NCBI GenBank assembly: GCA_045545735.1
Contig: JAZQBM010000003.1
Span: forward strand, 1-64,000
Direction of reading: 5' to 3'
DNA length: 64,000 nt
Origin: Fimenecus sp045545735
Lineage (GTDB): Bacteria > Bacillota > Clostridia > Oscillospirales > Acutalibacteraceae
Shown here: one piece after another, positions 25,426-34,739 of the stretch
How the letters are laid out: every line of letters starts with the position of its first letter
How positions within the stretch are numbered: the first letter of the stretch is position 1
Made by a program: the position numbers and the translations under genes
The notes under the pieces: generated by a model
What the model saw: the letters and a program-made list of their open reading frames with translations, nothing else
Database searches by the model: none
Told to the model about the DNA's origin: nothing

Positions 25426-26490
25426 TTATGCTCGTTTATGGGGTGTTAGGAGTTCTGCAACGGCTTGGCTGGCTTCGGCTTGTTTTAAAGCAAAGCTGTG
25501 GGCATAGATGTCGAGAGTTGTTGATGTCTGGCTATGTCCTAATGTTGACGAAACAGTTTTAACATCTGCACCGCTTGATATAAGAAGTGATGCGTTTGCA
25601 TGTCTTAAACCGTGAACAGTTACAACCGGCAAGTCGTTCTTTTTACAGAATTCTTGTAACCATCGTCGTGATATAGACTGATGCATAATCGCACCGAAAT
25701 CGTTAGGAAATACAAGATTGTTATTCTGCCACCTATCCCCTAACGCTAATCTATATACTGCCTGTTGCTTTTTGTACTCTGCTAACATATCAAGAATCAC
25801 TTGTGGTAATTTAAGACTGCGTTGTGAGCTTTTAGTCTTTGGCTCACCAAAGAAATGACCCTTATCCTTTGTATAAAGCGCTATACGTTTTATTGTTATA
25901 ACACAGGTATCAAAATCAATATCATCCCATTTAAGACCTAAAAGTTCACCGTGTCTGAATCCTGAATAAAGTGCGAGAGTAAACATCACTTTGTATCTTG
26001 GTTCTGCCTGTTCAAGCTTTTCGAGAAACAGTTGTGATTCTTCAAGTGTAAACACTACTCTTTCTCTGCTTTCGGTTTTGATTGTATGCACATTGTGGCA
26101 AGGATTATCGATAATGATATTGCAATCAATTGCATAGTTCATTACATTTGATACAAATCCTAAATATCCTTTTTGACTTTTCGTTGAAAGTCCACCTTTA
26201 GTAAGTTGGTTAACACCATCTTTGGTTAATGAATTTATAAATCGTTGAATATGTATGCGATTTATTTCGGTAATTTTCAAGTGACCTATCGCCTTATAGG
26301 TACGCTCCTGCATTTGCTTATACTTGTTAATTGTCAATGGCTTTAGATTGCCTTCTAATTCTATCTGCTGAACCACTGTTTTGCGAGAGTTTCAAATTTA
26401 ATATTGTTGTTAATAAATTGTCCTGTACGAACTTACTCTTCAAATAAAACTATTTGACGTGCAAGTTCTTTTTCTGTTTGCTTTGACCCC
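25426..26490 (-). pseudogene. int: Tyrosine recombinase (phage-type integrase), broken near the N-terminus
   Basis: The C-terminal 316 residues (open from a GTG at 26376) hold the core-binding and catalytic domains: the R in S-G-F-R-H-G-E-L, H-G-L-R-H with its R, and D-I-Y-A-H with the nucleophile Tyr. Upstream on the minus strand the homology continues in another frame as F-E-T-L-A-K-Q-W-F (26399 to about 26373). Beyond an in-frame TAA it continues as E-L-A-R-Q-I-V-L-F-E-E. So one frameshift and one stop cut off the arm-binding N-terminal domain. A GTG-started core protein may still be made but would lack arm-site binding. Confidence 0.8.
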
Positions 26491-26521
26491 TAAAAAAGTC
26501 AACAAAAGTCAATATAACGAC

Positions 26522-26549
26522 AAAAAAGCCACTCAAATTGAGTGGCTTT
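26522..26549 (-). terminator. Terminator of the type I restriction operon
   Basis: AAAGCCACTC pairs with GAGTGGCTTT around AAATT. In minus-strand reading it is followed by TTTTTT. It lies immediately after the hsdR stop codon. Confidence 0.85.
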
Positions 26550-26553
26550 GATT

Positions 26554-29500
26554 TTATACTGCGACTGCATTATTATTGATTTTTTCAATGATTTTGCGAA
26601 TACCGAGCCATACGGAAACATCGGTAAACACATCGACTATGCTGCCATAATCTGTGAATGGTGATTCTTGCAAAACTGAAAGGTCTTTAAGAATTCCATT
26701 ATGAACGATATACTCAACAATCTGATTTACAAAATAAATTTGCTTGCTATCAAGATTAGTGTTATTAAGGTATTCTGCAAACGCTTCTTTTGCTGCATTC
26801 ATATCCATACCAACAATCTCACGAACAAACTCGCCTAAAGGTTTATTGCCGTATTCAGCCTCATAATCTTGTTTTGTACCGACCTCACTCCAGAGAATAT
26901 TCTCTAACGATTTGATATCTTCTGATGTGAGAGGTTGATTAGATTTGAGTTTTGCAATTGCAATATTATCTTGATGCTGACGAATATAGAACTCTGCTTT
27001 TGCCTTGTAGTTTTCCAAATCGTCATTTTCAAGCTCAGATTCGTTCCAATCCATTGAGAGAATTTCATCATTAAAGTTAATGTTGACTTCCGGTATTGGA
27101 TTATACGGAATATACTTCAAAAGATTTCTCAAGTTTTCACGAATATGTTCAAACTCGTTAATTCCTGCAGTTTCAACATAATCGGTATGAAGAATTTTAT
27201 TGATAAGCTCTGACTGCACCATAATTTCAGGAATATTCGCTACACTTGCGATAGCAGAAACTTTTTTGAAGAGTTCACTACGAGCGCGAGAATATTTTTT
27301 ACCTACCAAATATGCAAGTTCAATGCCATACATAAGTGCGTCAAAGCTCATTGCAGTTGCTTCATCTTTATCAGGAATAATCAACGGAGCAAGTTCTTCT
27401 GCAATTATCAAAGTATCTTCGTATGTAAGAGTTTTATAATTATCAGCATTTGAATATAACTCAACATATTTAAGATGTTGACGAACCGCGAAGTTTTCTT
27501 TATTGAGTTCGCAAACCTTTCGCACCATATCTTCAACAAGGATTTTGCGGAATTCGATAAGGTCCGGGGTTTGATAATCCAAATCTTGCAATTTATAAGC
27601 AATCTGTGCTTTTAGGTTGAAAATTCTGCCTTGAACTGCCAGTTGATTTATGCTTGGCTTACCAGTTCCCATACGGAAGAATTCAAAGTTACCACAGAAG
27701 TCGAAAATATAAAATTTTTCTTTGTCTTTACCATCAAGAAGATTTTCACAAAGACGAGTACCACGACCAATCATCTGCCAGAATTTTGCCTTACTCATAA
27801 CCTTTTTGAAAAATACGAGATTCAGCACTTCAGGCACATCAATACCCGTGTCAAGCATATCAACTGATATTGCGATTTGTGGTAGCTTTTTGGGACTTGA
27901 AAACTCATCAATTGCACTTTGGGCATAATTAAGATAGTTATCAATTACCATTGCATAACCCTTAAGGTGTGGGTATTCCTTATTGAAAATCTCATAAATC
28001 TTTTCGGCGTGGTTATGATTTTTTGCGAAGATAATTGTCTTGCCGATTTTTGAGCCATATTCAATCTTCAAGCCATTTGTCATTAAGATATTAAGAACTT
28101 CTTTGATTGTATCTTCATTGAAAAGCCATTGATTGAGTGCGGTTGAGTCTATTTTTTCAGGGAGTTCACCGTTTTCATCTTTGAAAGTATCTTCGTATTC
28201 GGCTTTTTCTGCGTCGGAAAGTTCGTCGTAAACGATACCCTGCTCAATAAATTTGAGTTTAGTCTCAACGGACATATAATCAACAAGATAACCGTCTTTT
28301 ACTGCTTGTGCAAGCTCATAACCGTAAGTTGGGCAACCGTTTTCAAGTTCAAATATTTCATAAGTGTTCTTGTCGATTTCATCTTTTGGTGTTGCAGTAA
28401 GACCAACAAGTGGTGCATCAAAATAAGTAAAAATATCACGGTATTTGTTATAGATTGAACGGTGTGCCTCATCACAGATTACCAAATCGAAATGACCACA
28501 AGTAAAAAGTTTTCCGTTATCGTCTTTGACAGAATCAATGCAGTTCATCATTGTCTGATAAGTTGAGAATACACAATGAGCATTGTAGTTTCCTTTATCT
28601 TCGCAAAGATTTGTAACAGACAAGTCCGGAAGAAGATTTACAAAACTACGCTTTGCCTGAGTTACAAGTGAGGTACGGTCGGCAAGGAAAAGTATGTTTT
28701 TAACCCAACCGTGTTGTAAAAGCACATCGCAAAGTGCCATAACCGTTCTTGTTTTACCTGAACCCGTAGCCATAACAAGCAACGCTTTACGGCGATTTTT
28801 ACGGTCAAAGCTATCGCAAACTGCCTTAATTGCACCCTCTTGGTAATATCGACCTGCGATTTCTCTGTTTACCATAACATGTTTTAAGCTTGTACGCATT
28901 GTCTGTAAATTAAAGAGTTTTTCAAGGTCGCGTTTTGAATAGATTGTAGCACATTTTCTTTCAGGATAAATATTATCAATAATTCTTGTATCAAATCCGT
29001 TTGTAAGGAAGATTACAGGACGACGACCGTGTTTTTTCTCGAGCAAATCTGCATAGAGTTTTGCTTGCTGACGAGCAACTGCCACATCAACACAGGTCTT
29101 TTTGGCTTCTATTACTGCCAATGCCCTACCGTCATCACCATAGAGCACATAATCAGCATAACCTACCTCAGATTTGTTTGGCATTCCAAAGAGTTCAACC
29201 TCATTGAGCCAGTCTTTTCCCTCGGTCCAGCCTGCATCTTGAAGCATTGTGTCGATATACACTTTTCGGGTTGTATATTCAGAAATATCGAGTGGTTTTG
29301 GGACATAAGTCTGTTGTTGCTGGGCGCGACGAGTTGTAAGTTCTTCTTTGAGTGATTTATTTTCTTCGATTAACTGCTCAAAATTGATTTCTGTTGCTTG
29401 GTCAAGAAGTGTTTCAGTGTGTTGTGAAAGTAAATCACGGTTAAATTCGTTGTGGGTGTATTTATTCATATCCCCATAGCAATATGCCACGAAATCAAGG

Positions 29501-29850
29501 AATATAAAGAGATTTTCAAGGCAGAGAACTGCCTGTTCATCGGTGATTTTCTTTGGATTATGAGCCGCGTTGTTGCCAACAGTACGAATGAGTTTCATTC
29601 TGACCCAGATATCTTTGCCAACGACTTCACGGAAGTCTTCGCTATCCATAAGGGCTTTCAGGTTGTCCTGCCAAGGCATAGCAAGAGCACCGTCAACGGA
29701 ATACATCCATTTGACAGCGAATTCCATAGCCCTGCGACAATTCAGCACACTTGAAGCCGCATCAATATGTAAGATTTTCTCGGCAGAGATAGCAACATCA
29801 GCAAAGCTTTCAAATCGCTCATCATTTTTCAAGAAATCAAAGTTGGTCAT
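26554..29850 (-). CDS. hsdR: Type I restriction enzyme R subunit, EcoEI-like
   Basis: I take the ATG at 29850 after GGTGGTG; a longer frame would overlap the upstream stop. The 1098-residue motor/nuclease has an N-terminal helical region of DUF4145 character (1-125) and a PD-(D/E)xK nuclease core with D233, E248 and K250 (Y-A-D-Y then V-I-E-A-K). A Walker A A-T-G-S-G-K-T lies at about 361-367, D-E-A-H at 460-463, and a helicase C-terminal part contains G-R-G-T-R-L. It would cut unmodified DNA after ATP-driven translocation, in complex with HsdM and HsdS. It is the last gene of the operon. Confidence 0.93.
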   Translation of the reverse strand: MTNFDFLKNDERFESFADVAISAEKILHIDAASSVLNCRRAMEFAVKWMYSVDGALAMPWQDNLKALMDSEDFREVVGKDIWVRMKLIRTVGNNAAHNPKKITDEQAVLCLENLFIFLDFVAYCYGDMNKYTHNEFNRDLLSQHTETLLDQATEINFEQLIEENKSLKEELTTRRAQQQQTYVPKPLDISEYTTRKVYIDTMLQDAGWTEGKDWLNEVELFGMPNKSEVGYADYVLYGDDGRALAVIEAKKTCVDVAVARQQAKLYADLLEKKHGRRPVIFLTNGFDTRIIDNIYPERKCATIYSKRDLEKLFNLQTMRTSLKHVMVNREIAGRYYQEGAIKAVCDSFDRKNRRKALLVMATGSGKTRTVMALCDVLLQHGWVKNILFLADRTSLVTQAKRSFVNLLPDLSVTNLCEDKGNYNAHCVFSTYQTMMNCIDSVKDDNGKLFTCGHFDLVICDEAHRSIYNKYRDIFTYFDAPLVGLTATPKDEIDKNTYEIFELENGCPTYGYELAQAVKDGYLVDYMSVETKLKFIEQGIVYDELSDAEKAEYEDTFKDENGELPEKIDSTALNQWLFNEDTIKEVLNILMTNGLKIEYGSKIGKTIIFAKNHNHAEKIYEIFNKEYPHLKGYAMVIDNYLNYAQSAIDEFSSPKKLPQIAISVDMLDTGIDVPEVLNLVFFKKVMSKAKFWQMIGRGTRLCENLLDGKDKEKFYIFDFCGNFEFFRMGTGKPSINQLAVQGRIFNLKAQIAYKLQDLDYQTPDLIEFRKILVEDMVRKVCELNKENFAVRQHLKYVELYSNADNYKTLTYEDTLIIAEELAPLIIPDKDEATAMSFDALMYGIELAYLVGKKYSRARSELFKKVSAIASVANIPEIMVQSELINKILHTDYVETAGINEFEHIRENLRNLLKYIPYNPIPEVNINFNDEILSMDWNESELENDDLENYKAKAEFYIRQHQDNIAIAKLKSNQPLTSEDIKSLENILWSEVGTKQDYEAEYGNKPLGEFVREIVGMDMNAAKEAFAEYLNNTNLDSKQIYFVNQIVEYIVHNGILKDLSVLQESPFTDYGSIVDVFTDVSVWLGIRKIIEKINNNAVAV

Positions 29851-29864
29851 AAAATCACCACCAT

Positions 29865-30617
29865 TTATTTTGTTAATAAATCTTCTGCTTGTAATAAACC
29901 TAACGGAGAAAGAACACATTTGGAATTAGAATACTCTATTAGTTTATCTTTATGTAATGTTCTTAATACACGTTTGAATTCTGTTGTATTTTTATATTCA
30001 ATAGAGTTTTGTAATTCAACATCTTGCTGTCCATCTTTCACATATAAAAGACACAGTACTTTATTTTTGCAACTCATTTTAGGTTCTAATATTCGCAAAC
30101 AGTTTCCTGTATCCCAAATCACCGACGTTTCTTTATACATAATTGAATCAACAACTCCTTCAGTTTCTTCAAAAGACATTGTTGATGCTTGTCTAAAAAA
30201 CTCGGCAAGTACCCATTTGGTATTACTAAGTAAAACTGTAGCATCCATTTTGTTGGGGTCAATATGATTCTTGTGTATCATTCCTCTCTTATTGCGAAGA
30301 CAATACATCGAATAAAGGCATCGTGGAATTATGATTCTATACACTTCTGAAAATTTTGAGTCATAATTTTCCCACATCGTTAAAATTTGTTCATTAAAAT
30401 TTGCCAATTTGTTAGTCAATGGAGTATAGCTACTATCAAGTTGATATTCAATTATACGACGGGCTACTTCTACAAATTGTCCAACTTCATTGCCAAAATA
30501 TTGCCAATGACACTTTTTATATTCAGCAATAGCGTTTTCATAACTTGTTAACAAGGAATCAACCAATTCTTTTGGATATGCAGTAGCCATTATATTTTGA
30601 ATATCACTTCTTCTCAT
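29865..30617 (-). CDS. Accessory protein in the restriction operon, C-terminal winged helix
   Basis: The 250-residue protein is mostly helical. The last 55 residues look like a winged helix (E-F-K-R-V-L-R-T-L-H-K-D-K-L-I-E-Y then a beta turn, L-S-P-L-G). I do not recognise the family. Its start overlaps the end of the 188-residue gene upstream by 14 bases, and it ends 14 bases before the hsdR start. This tight coupling suggests the two small genes act together and may regulate or add to the restriction system. No catalytic motif is visible. Confidence 0.7.
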   Translation of the reverse strand: MRRSDIQNIMATAYPKELVDSLLTSYENAIAEYKKCHWQYFGNEVGQFVEVARRIIEYQLDSSYTPLTNKLANFNEQILTMWENYDSKFSEVYRIIIPRCLYSMYCLRNKRGMIHKNHIDPNKMDATVLLSNTKWVLAEFFRQASTMSFEETEGVVDSIMYKETSVIWDTGNCLRILEPKMSCKNKVLCLLYVKDGQQDVELQNSIEYKNTTEFKRVLRTLHKDKLIEYSNSKCVLSPLGLLQAEDLLTK

Positions 30618-31170
30618 TTGCCATTTCCTCCAATAAAGTTAGTGCAGCTTGTTCACCATCAATGGTTAATTCGATTGTCCATTTTTGTGGTGAAATTTTC
30701 TTTTTTATAAACATTTGAAATTCTCTTTCGAATATTGCTGCAGAATTATTTCTATCCCAACAACCTTGCTTTTCACAAAGTGCTTTTAATGTTGCTCCTT
30801 CAATTGCTTCTTGCTTTTCAAATAAAACAATCAATGCAATATTTTTCATCTTTTCAGCATTATTTTTTCCTGGTATCTTTCTATGAATAGAGACAGTGCC
30901 TTCAGTATCTATACTATATATACCAAGCTTTTTATATTTATCCTTATCATCGTCAGTCGATACAGATATGTCCTCTAAAGAAGTTTTTGCATTATCTGCA
31001 TTTAATAGAACTTTACCCATTGGTTTTGGATTTACAAAGTCACTTCTTACACTTTTCACAAAAGAAAATACTATTTCCATATTTCTCTCTACAAAATCTT
31101 CTGAACCCGAGATAACAATATTTCCCTCATTAAGATTAATATTAACGCTTGCATTTTTAATTTCTTCCAT
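30604..31170 (-). CDS. Accessory protein of unknown function, partner of the 250-residue gene
   Basis: The 188-residue soluble protein begins with a small beta-rich element containing G-S-E-D-F-V-E-R-N-M-E. I have the impression this resembles short sensor-like leaders in bacterial conflict proteins, but cannot verify it. A Lys/Asp-rich middle and a helical C-terminal half follow (I-A-L-I-V-L-F-E-K-Q-E and E-F-Q-M-F-I-K-K). The C-terminal half could be a small winged-helix-like unit. It overlaps the next gene by 14 bases. Confidence 0.65.
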   Translation of the reverse strand: MEEIKNASVNINLNEGNIVISGSEDFVERNMEIVFSFVKSVRSDFVNPKPMGKVLLNADNAKTSLEDISVSTDDDKDKYKKLGIYSIDTEGTVSIHRKIPGKNNAEKMKNIALIVLFEKQEAIEGATLKALCEKQGCWDRNNSAAIFEREFQMFIKKKISPQKWTIELTIDGEQAALTLLEEMANEKK

Positions 31171-31218
31171 AATTATAGTCCTTTCTAAATAAAATATTTT
31201 TATATTGATGTGGAAAGA

Positions 31219-31605
31219 TTACATTAAATCTTCCCACTGTTCTAATGAATAGTGCTTTGTAAGTTTGTAATATGCGTCACTGACAGCGCTAAACATAGCA
31301 TAGTTGATTAAACTGTTAGATGGTACGGTAAACCCACATGCAGAAGCTTCTCTTATACTTGGAGCAAATACATGCATATATAAATAATTATCATTACGAT
31401 TTCGTGCTAAGTCTAAATAGTGTGCATCTGCACGAAGTTCTTCTTTTAACTGCTTATATTCCATTCTTATTCTGTATGCCGGAATATTGCCATTGTCCGA
31501 ACCATCAATATATCTTGCAATAATATTTTTCAGATGTCCCACACGGTTAATATAATTAACCATTACTTCCGCAAGTTCTGACTCTATCATATTTTTGAAT
31601 TCCAT
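31219..31605 (-). CDS. Small helical protein of unknown function in the restriction operon
   Basis: The 128-residue protein is predicted helical throughout with no motif I recognise. The ATG follows a strong AGGAGG ribosome site. It lies between hsdS and the accessory pair, in the same direction and with short gaps, so it is part of the operon. Confidence 0.65.
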   Translation of the reverse strand: MEFKNMIESELAEVMVNYINRVGHLKNIIARYIDGSDNGNIPAYRIRMEYKQLKEELRADAHYLDLARNRNDNYLYMHVFAPSIREASACGFTVPSNSLINYAMFSAVSDAYYKLTKHYSLEQWEDLM

Positions 31606-31620
31606 TGTTTTTTCCTCCTC

Positions 31621-32658
31621 TCAACCAAAGTATTGTTGCATTAGGGATTTTTTTAGGGTTTCGAGTTTTTCGAGACTTTGTTGAACTTCAAATTTTGATT
31701 TGTCGATTTGCTTAATGAACAACAAAAACTTTTCAAGCCGTTCATCATCAGGAACTGGAAACATCATTGCGTTAAGTTTTGCTTGATTTAATTTAGGTTG
31801 AGCAGAACCTGTAATTTGGTCAGAAACATCAATCATAGAGAAACATACTTCAATATATTTCTGCATACTCATTTTCTCAAATCTAACTACGTGGGCATGA
31901 TTATTAACCCATACTTTCCCACTTACAGAAAATGCAATTGGGGTAGACCTCATAAGTAAATTAGCACCATCTTCTGACACAAGCAAAATATTTTCATCAA
32001 ATAGATAATCTGCTACGTAATCAACAATTCCAGAAGCACCATAATATGGGTAAACACCTATTTCTCGTTCTGATGCCGTTATAGGTTTTCTAAGAGAGTC
32101 CAAGTTTTCACAAAGCGAATCAAAACGGCACTCTTTCCATTCCATTGAATTAGAAACAGGGTCACCAAACAACTCGATAAATCGAGATTTGACAAGTTCA
32201 TTAAGTTTTTCAAGTTGATTCTTTGTATCACTAATTAGTGAATTTATTTTGTTAAGGTTCTCAACTATCTTATTTTGCTCTTCAAGACTAACTAATGGTA
32301 TTTGAGCGTCCGTAAGATTGCCAAGTTTTATGTACTTAATTACTCCACCAATAGCTTGAGTTCTTAATGTTTCAACATACTTGTCCAAAAAGCAATATAG
32401 ATATGGAACTGACAATATACTCTTATCATTACTTTCAATTATATATGTACGCTGATAAGCATCAAATTTACCATTATAATATTTTACATTCAAGTCACCA
32501 TTTCCTGCAACTAAAACACATTCGCAATCATAACTGTATATATCTATTTTTAATGGTGTAACTGAACAAGTAAAAAATGGGTATTTACCATTTTCAGATG
32601 ATGCATTTGCATCTAATTTACCAGTTCGTATTGTTACATAATCTCCTAATCTTGCCAT
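31621..32658 (-). CDS. hsdS: Type I restriction enzyme specificity subunit
   Basis: The 345-residue protein has two target-recognition halves, each followed by a conserved helical spacer. The first spacer contains L-E-E-Q-N-K-I-V-E-N-L-N-K-I and ends S-R-F-I-E-L-F-G-D-P. The second contains K-S-L-M-Q-Q-Y-F-G. This is the standard HsdS plan that sets the bipartite DNA target for both methylation and cutting. It is slightly shorter than typical 400-residue members. It starts at the last base of the membrane-protein gene. Confidence 0.9.
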   Translation of the reverse strand: MARLGDYVTIRTGKLDANASSENGKYPFFTCSVTPLKIDIYSYDCECVLVAGNGDLNVKYYNGKFDAYQRTYIIESNDKSILSVPYLYCFLDKYVETLRTQAIGGVIKYIKLGNLTDAQIPLVSLEEQNKIVENLNKINSLISDTKNQLEKLNELVKSRFIELFGDPVSNSMEWKECRFDSLCENLDSLRKPITASEREIGVYPYYGASGIVDYVADYLFDENILLVSEDGANLLMRSTPIAFSVSGKVWVNNHAHVVRFEKMSMQKYIEVCFSMIDVSDQITGSAQPKLNQAKLNAMMFPVPDDERLEKFLLFIKQIDKSKFEVQQSLEKLETLKKSLMQQYFG

Positions 32659-33230
32659 TAAATCACCTCTTTAAATGCATCTACTGCAGAAACTACTAGT
32701 GCAGCAAATGCTACTACAGCAGAAAATACAGCAATAATATAATTACGGTCCTTTTCTTTTTCAATTTCATTGGCAATACATCTAAATATAAAAGCAACTA
32801 CAACTATAAACAATTCAAAGCATACACACAATGTAATTACAATAATATTATTTGGTATTGTTTCTAATGACCAAGTAAACTCTTTAATAACAATTACAGA
32901 TGCCACAATACCTAAAATGGAAATTCCAACACCAAACAAAGCGATTAAATTAAAAAACAATGATAATATCCCGCCAAGAAATATTGCTGTCATATTGCCG
33001 TTAGACTCAGCTTTATTGACAATTATAAGCCAAATTATCTTTAATGTCTCGCACACAGAAAGTTTTTTTGTCTTATTTTCCTCTTGCTGTCTTTCTATTT
33101 CCTTTTGTTCTTCTGCTTCTTGTTGTGCTTTAACCATTGCTTTTGCAAGTTTTTCATAATCTATTTCTGTAGTTGAACGAAATACATTATGATAGTGATT
33201 TGTTATGTTCTTTGGTTGCTTATTGAACAT
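32658..33230 (-). CDS. Coiled-coil membrane protein between hsdM and hsdS
   Basis: The 190-residue protein has a charged, Gln/Glu-rich helical N-terminus (about 25-55) followed by four hydrophobic segments in residues 80-185. I do not recognise the family. It overlaps hsdM by 11 bases upstream and touches hsdS downstream, so it is made with them. A membrane protein is not part of known type I complexes. A membrane-acting defence effector or anchor is possible but unproven. Confidence 0.7.
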   Translation of the reverse strand: MFNKQPKNITNHYHNVFRSTTEIDYEKLAKAMVKAQQEAEEQKEIERQQEENKTKKLSVCETLKIIWLIIVNKAESNGNMTAIFLGGILSLFFNLIALFGVGISILGIVASVIVIKEFTWSLETIPNNIIVITLCVCFELFIVVVAFIFRCIANEIEKEKDRNYIIAVFSAVVAFAALVVSAVDAFKEVI

Positions 33231-34737
33231 TCAACATCTTCTCCAATTCTTTTAGTCCAGTGGTTATGTTTGTTTCTAATTCAAACAATTCAGCGAGGAT
33301 TTCGCTTGTTGGTGGGTATTCAACAGGCACATACTCGGTCTTTTTATATTTATTGATTGAAAGGTCGTAGTCGTTCTGCACGATTTCGTCTTTTGGTACG
33401 AAAAAGCTTTGTGCTGTGCGTGGGTTTTGAGATTCCTCGCTATGCTCAGAATGACAATCCTTAAATCTTGCGATGATATCGGGAATATCATTTTCGGCTA
33501 TAGGTGAACGCTTATCGTCAAGAGAAAATCCATCGGCTTTCATATCATAAAACCACACATTGTCTGTTCCGCCGTGGCCTGTTTTTGTGAATATAAGGAT
33601 AGCGGTTGATACGCCTGCGTATGGCTTAAACACGCCTGAAGGCATTGAAATTACTGCTTCAAGTCGGTTGTTCTCGATAATCTCTTTACGGATTGCTTTA
33701 TGTGCAGTTGATGAGCCAAAAAGCACGCCATCGGGTACGATACAAGCACATCTGCCACCGATTTTGAGCATACGCAAGAACAATGCAAGGAACAATAATT
33801 CTGTTTTCTTTGTTTTGCACACTTTAAGCAAGTCGGCAGAAACGGTGTCATAATCAAGACTACCTTTGAATGGTGGGTTTGCAAGAATAAGTGAATACTT
33901 GTCCTTATCGGCATTCTGGTCTGAAAGACTATCGCGATACTCAATAAACGGACTTTCAACACCGTGTGTCATCATATTCATAGCACCGATACGAAGCATT
34001 GTTCTATCCATATCGTAACCAAAGAACATATGATTCATATAGTGGTCTTTTTTAACCTTATTGAAGAAGATTTCTTCTTTATATGTATTTTTAAGATATT
34101 CCCCTGCTGACACCAAAAATCCACTTGTACCGCAAGCCGGGTCACAGATAACATCATCAGGTTTAGGACTCATAAGCTCAACCATCATTTTGATAATATG
34201 ACGAGGTGTGCGGAACTGTCCGTTAAGACCTGACTGTGCAATCTTGTTGAGCAGATACTCATAAACATCGCCACGGACATCTTTATCGTCTGACTTCTGC
34301 ATAAAATCATAGATATCGTCAAGTGCATCAACTACTTTTGACAAGAGCAATGGTGTTGGCAACTTGAAAATAGCGTCATCCATATATTTTGAATAGGCAC
34401 TGTTTTTCTTACCGTCAAGATTCTTGATAAATGGGAACACCTGCTCTTGCATAATGGTATAAACTTGTCCTGCAGGTAAATCGTGGAACACCGACCATTT
34501 AAGATTTTTACCATTAACTTTACGGTCGCCGATTGTTACTTCGTCAGCAAAAATGCTTTCATAAGGAAGCCCTAACATTGCACTTTCTTTTGCACGAAGG
34601 TTATCGGCATCGTCTAAATCGTGAATAAACATAAGATATGTGATTTGCTCTATAACATCAAGGGGATTTACGAGTCCGCCTGCTGCGAAAGTATCCCATA
34701 AGCTATCAATTCTATTTTTAAGTTCACCTGTAATCAT
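33220..34737 (-). CDS. hsdM: Type I restriction-modification system M subunit (N6-adenine methyltransferase)
   Basis: The 505-residue protein has the HsdM N-terminal helical domain, the AdoMet-binding motif D-P-A-C-G-T-S-G (199-206) and the catalytic N-P-P-F (287-290). It methylates adenine in the target set by HsdS. Residues 428-438 read C-H-S-E-H-S-E-E-S-Q-N, an in-frame insertion of a dispersed DNA repeat (see the repeat entry at 33425). It lies between conserved text ending A-R-F-K-D and restarting R-T-A-Q-S-F-F-V-P-K-D-E-I. The insertion is outside the catalytic core and may be harmless. Confidence 0.94.
   Translation of the reverse strand: MITGELKNRIDSLWDTFAAGGLVNPLDVIEQITYLMFIHDLDDADNLRAKESAMLGLPYESIFADEVTIGDRKVNGKNLKWSVFHDLPAGQVYTIMQEQVFPFIKNLDGKKNSAYSKYMDDAIFKLPTPLLLSKVVDALDDIYDFMQKSDDKDVRGDVYEYLLNKIAQSGLNGQFRTPRHIIKMMVELMSPKPDDVICDPACGTSGFLVSAGEYLKNTYKEEIFFNKVKKDHYMNHMFFGYDMDRTMLRIGAMNMMTHGVESPFIEYRDSLSDQNADKDKYSLILANPPFKGSLDYDTVSADLLKVCKTKKTELLFLALFLRMLKIGGRCACIVPDGVLFGSSTAHKAIRKEIIENNRLEAVISMPSGVFKPYAGVSTAILIFTKTGHGGTDNVWFYDMKADGFSLDDKRSPIAENDIPDIIARFKDCHSEHSEESQNPRTAQSFFVPKDEIVQNDYDLSINKYKKTEYVPVEYPPTSEILAELFELETNITTGLKELEKMLNVQ
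33425..33458 (-). repeat. CHSE-R/H-SEES-type dispersed repeat inserted in hsdM
   Basis: On the minus strand it contains GTCATTCTGAGC followed by AGCGAGGAATCTCA. From memory this sequence and its C-H-S-E-x-S-E-E-S translation recur across many bacterial genomes as a short dispersed element. The dyad TTCTGAGC/GCGAGGAA is imperfect. Confidence 0.65.
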
Positions 34738-34739
34738 AA

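Noticed and set aside
26380..26400. Possible third att site near the integrase (GCGAGAGTTT resembles the tRNA T-arm)
   Set aside because: The similarity covers about ten bases and stops before the rest of the tRNA end. The bases are explained by the coding sequence of the integrase remnant.
29865..31170. Toxin-antitoxin pair in the restriction operon
   Set aside because: The two overlapping genes are larger than typical pairs and show no toxin catalytic motif or recognised antitoxin domain. They are kept as unknown accessory genes.
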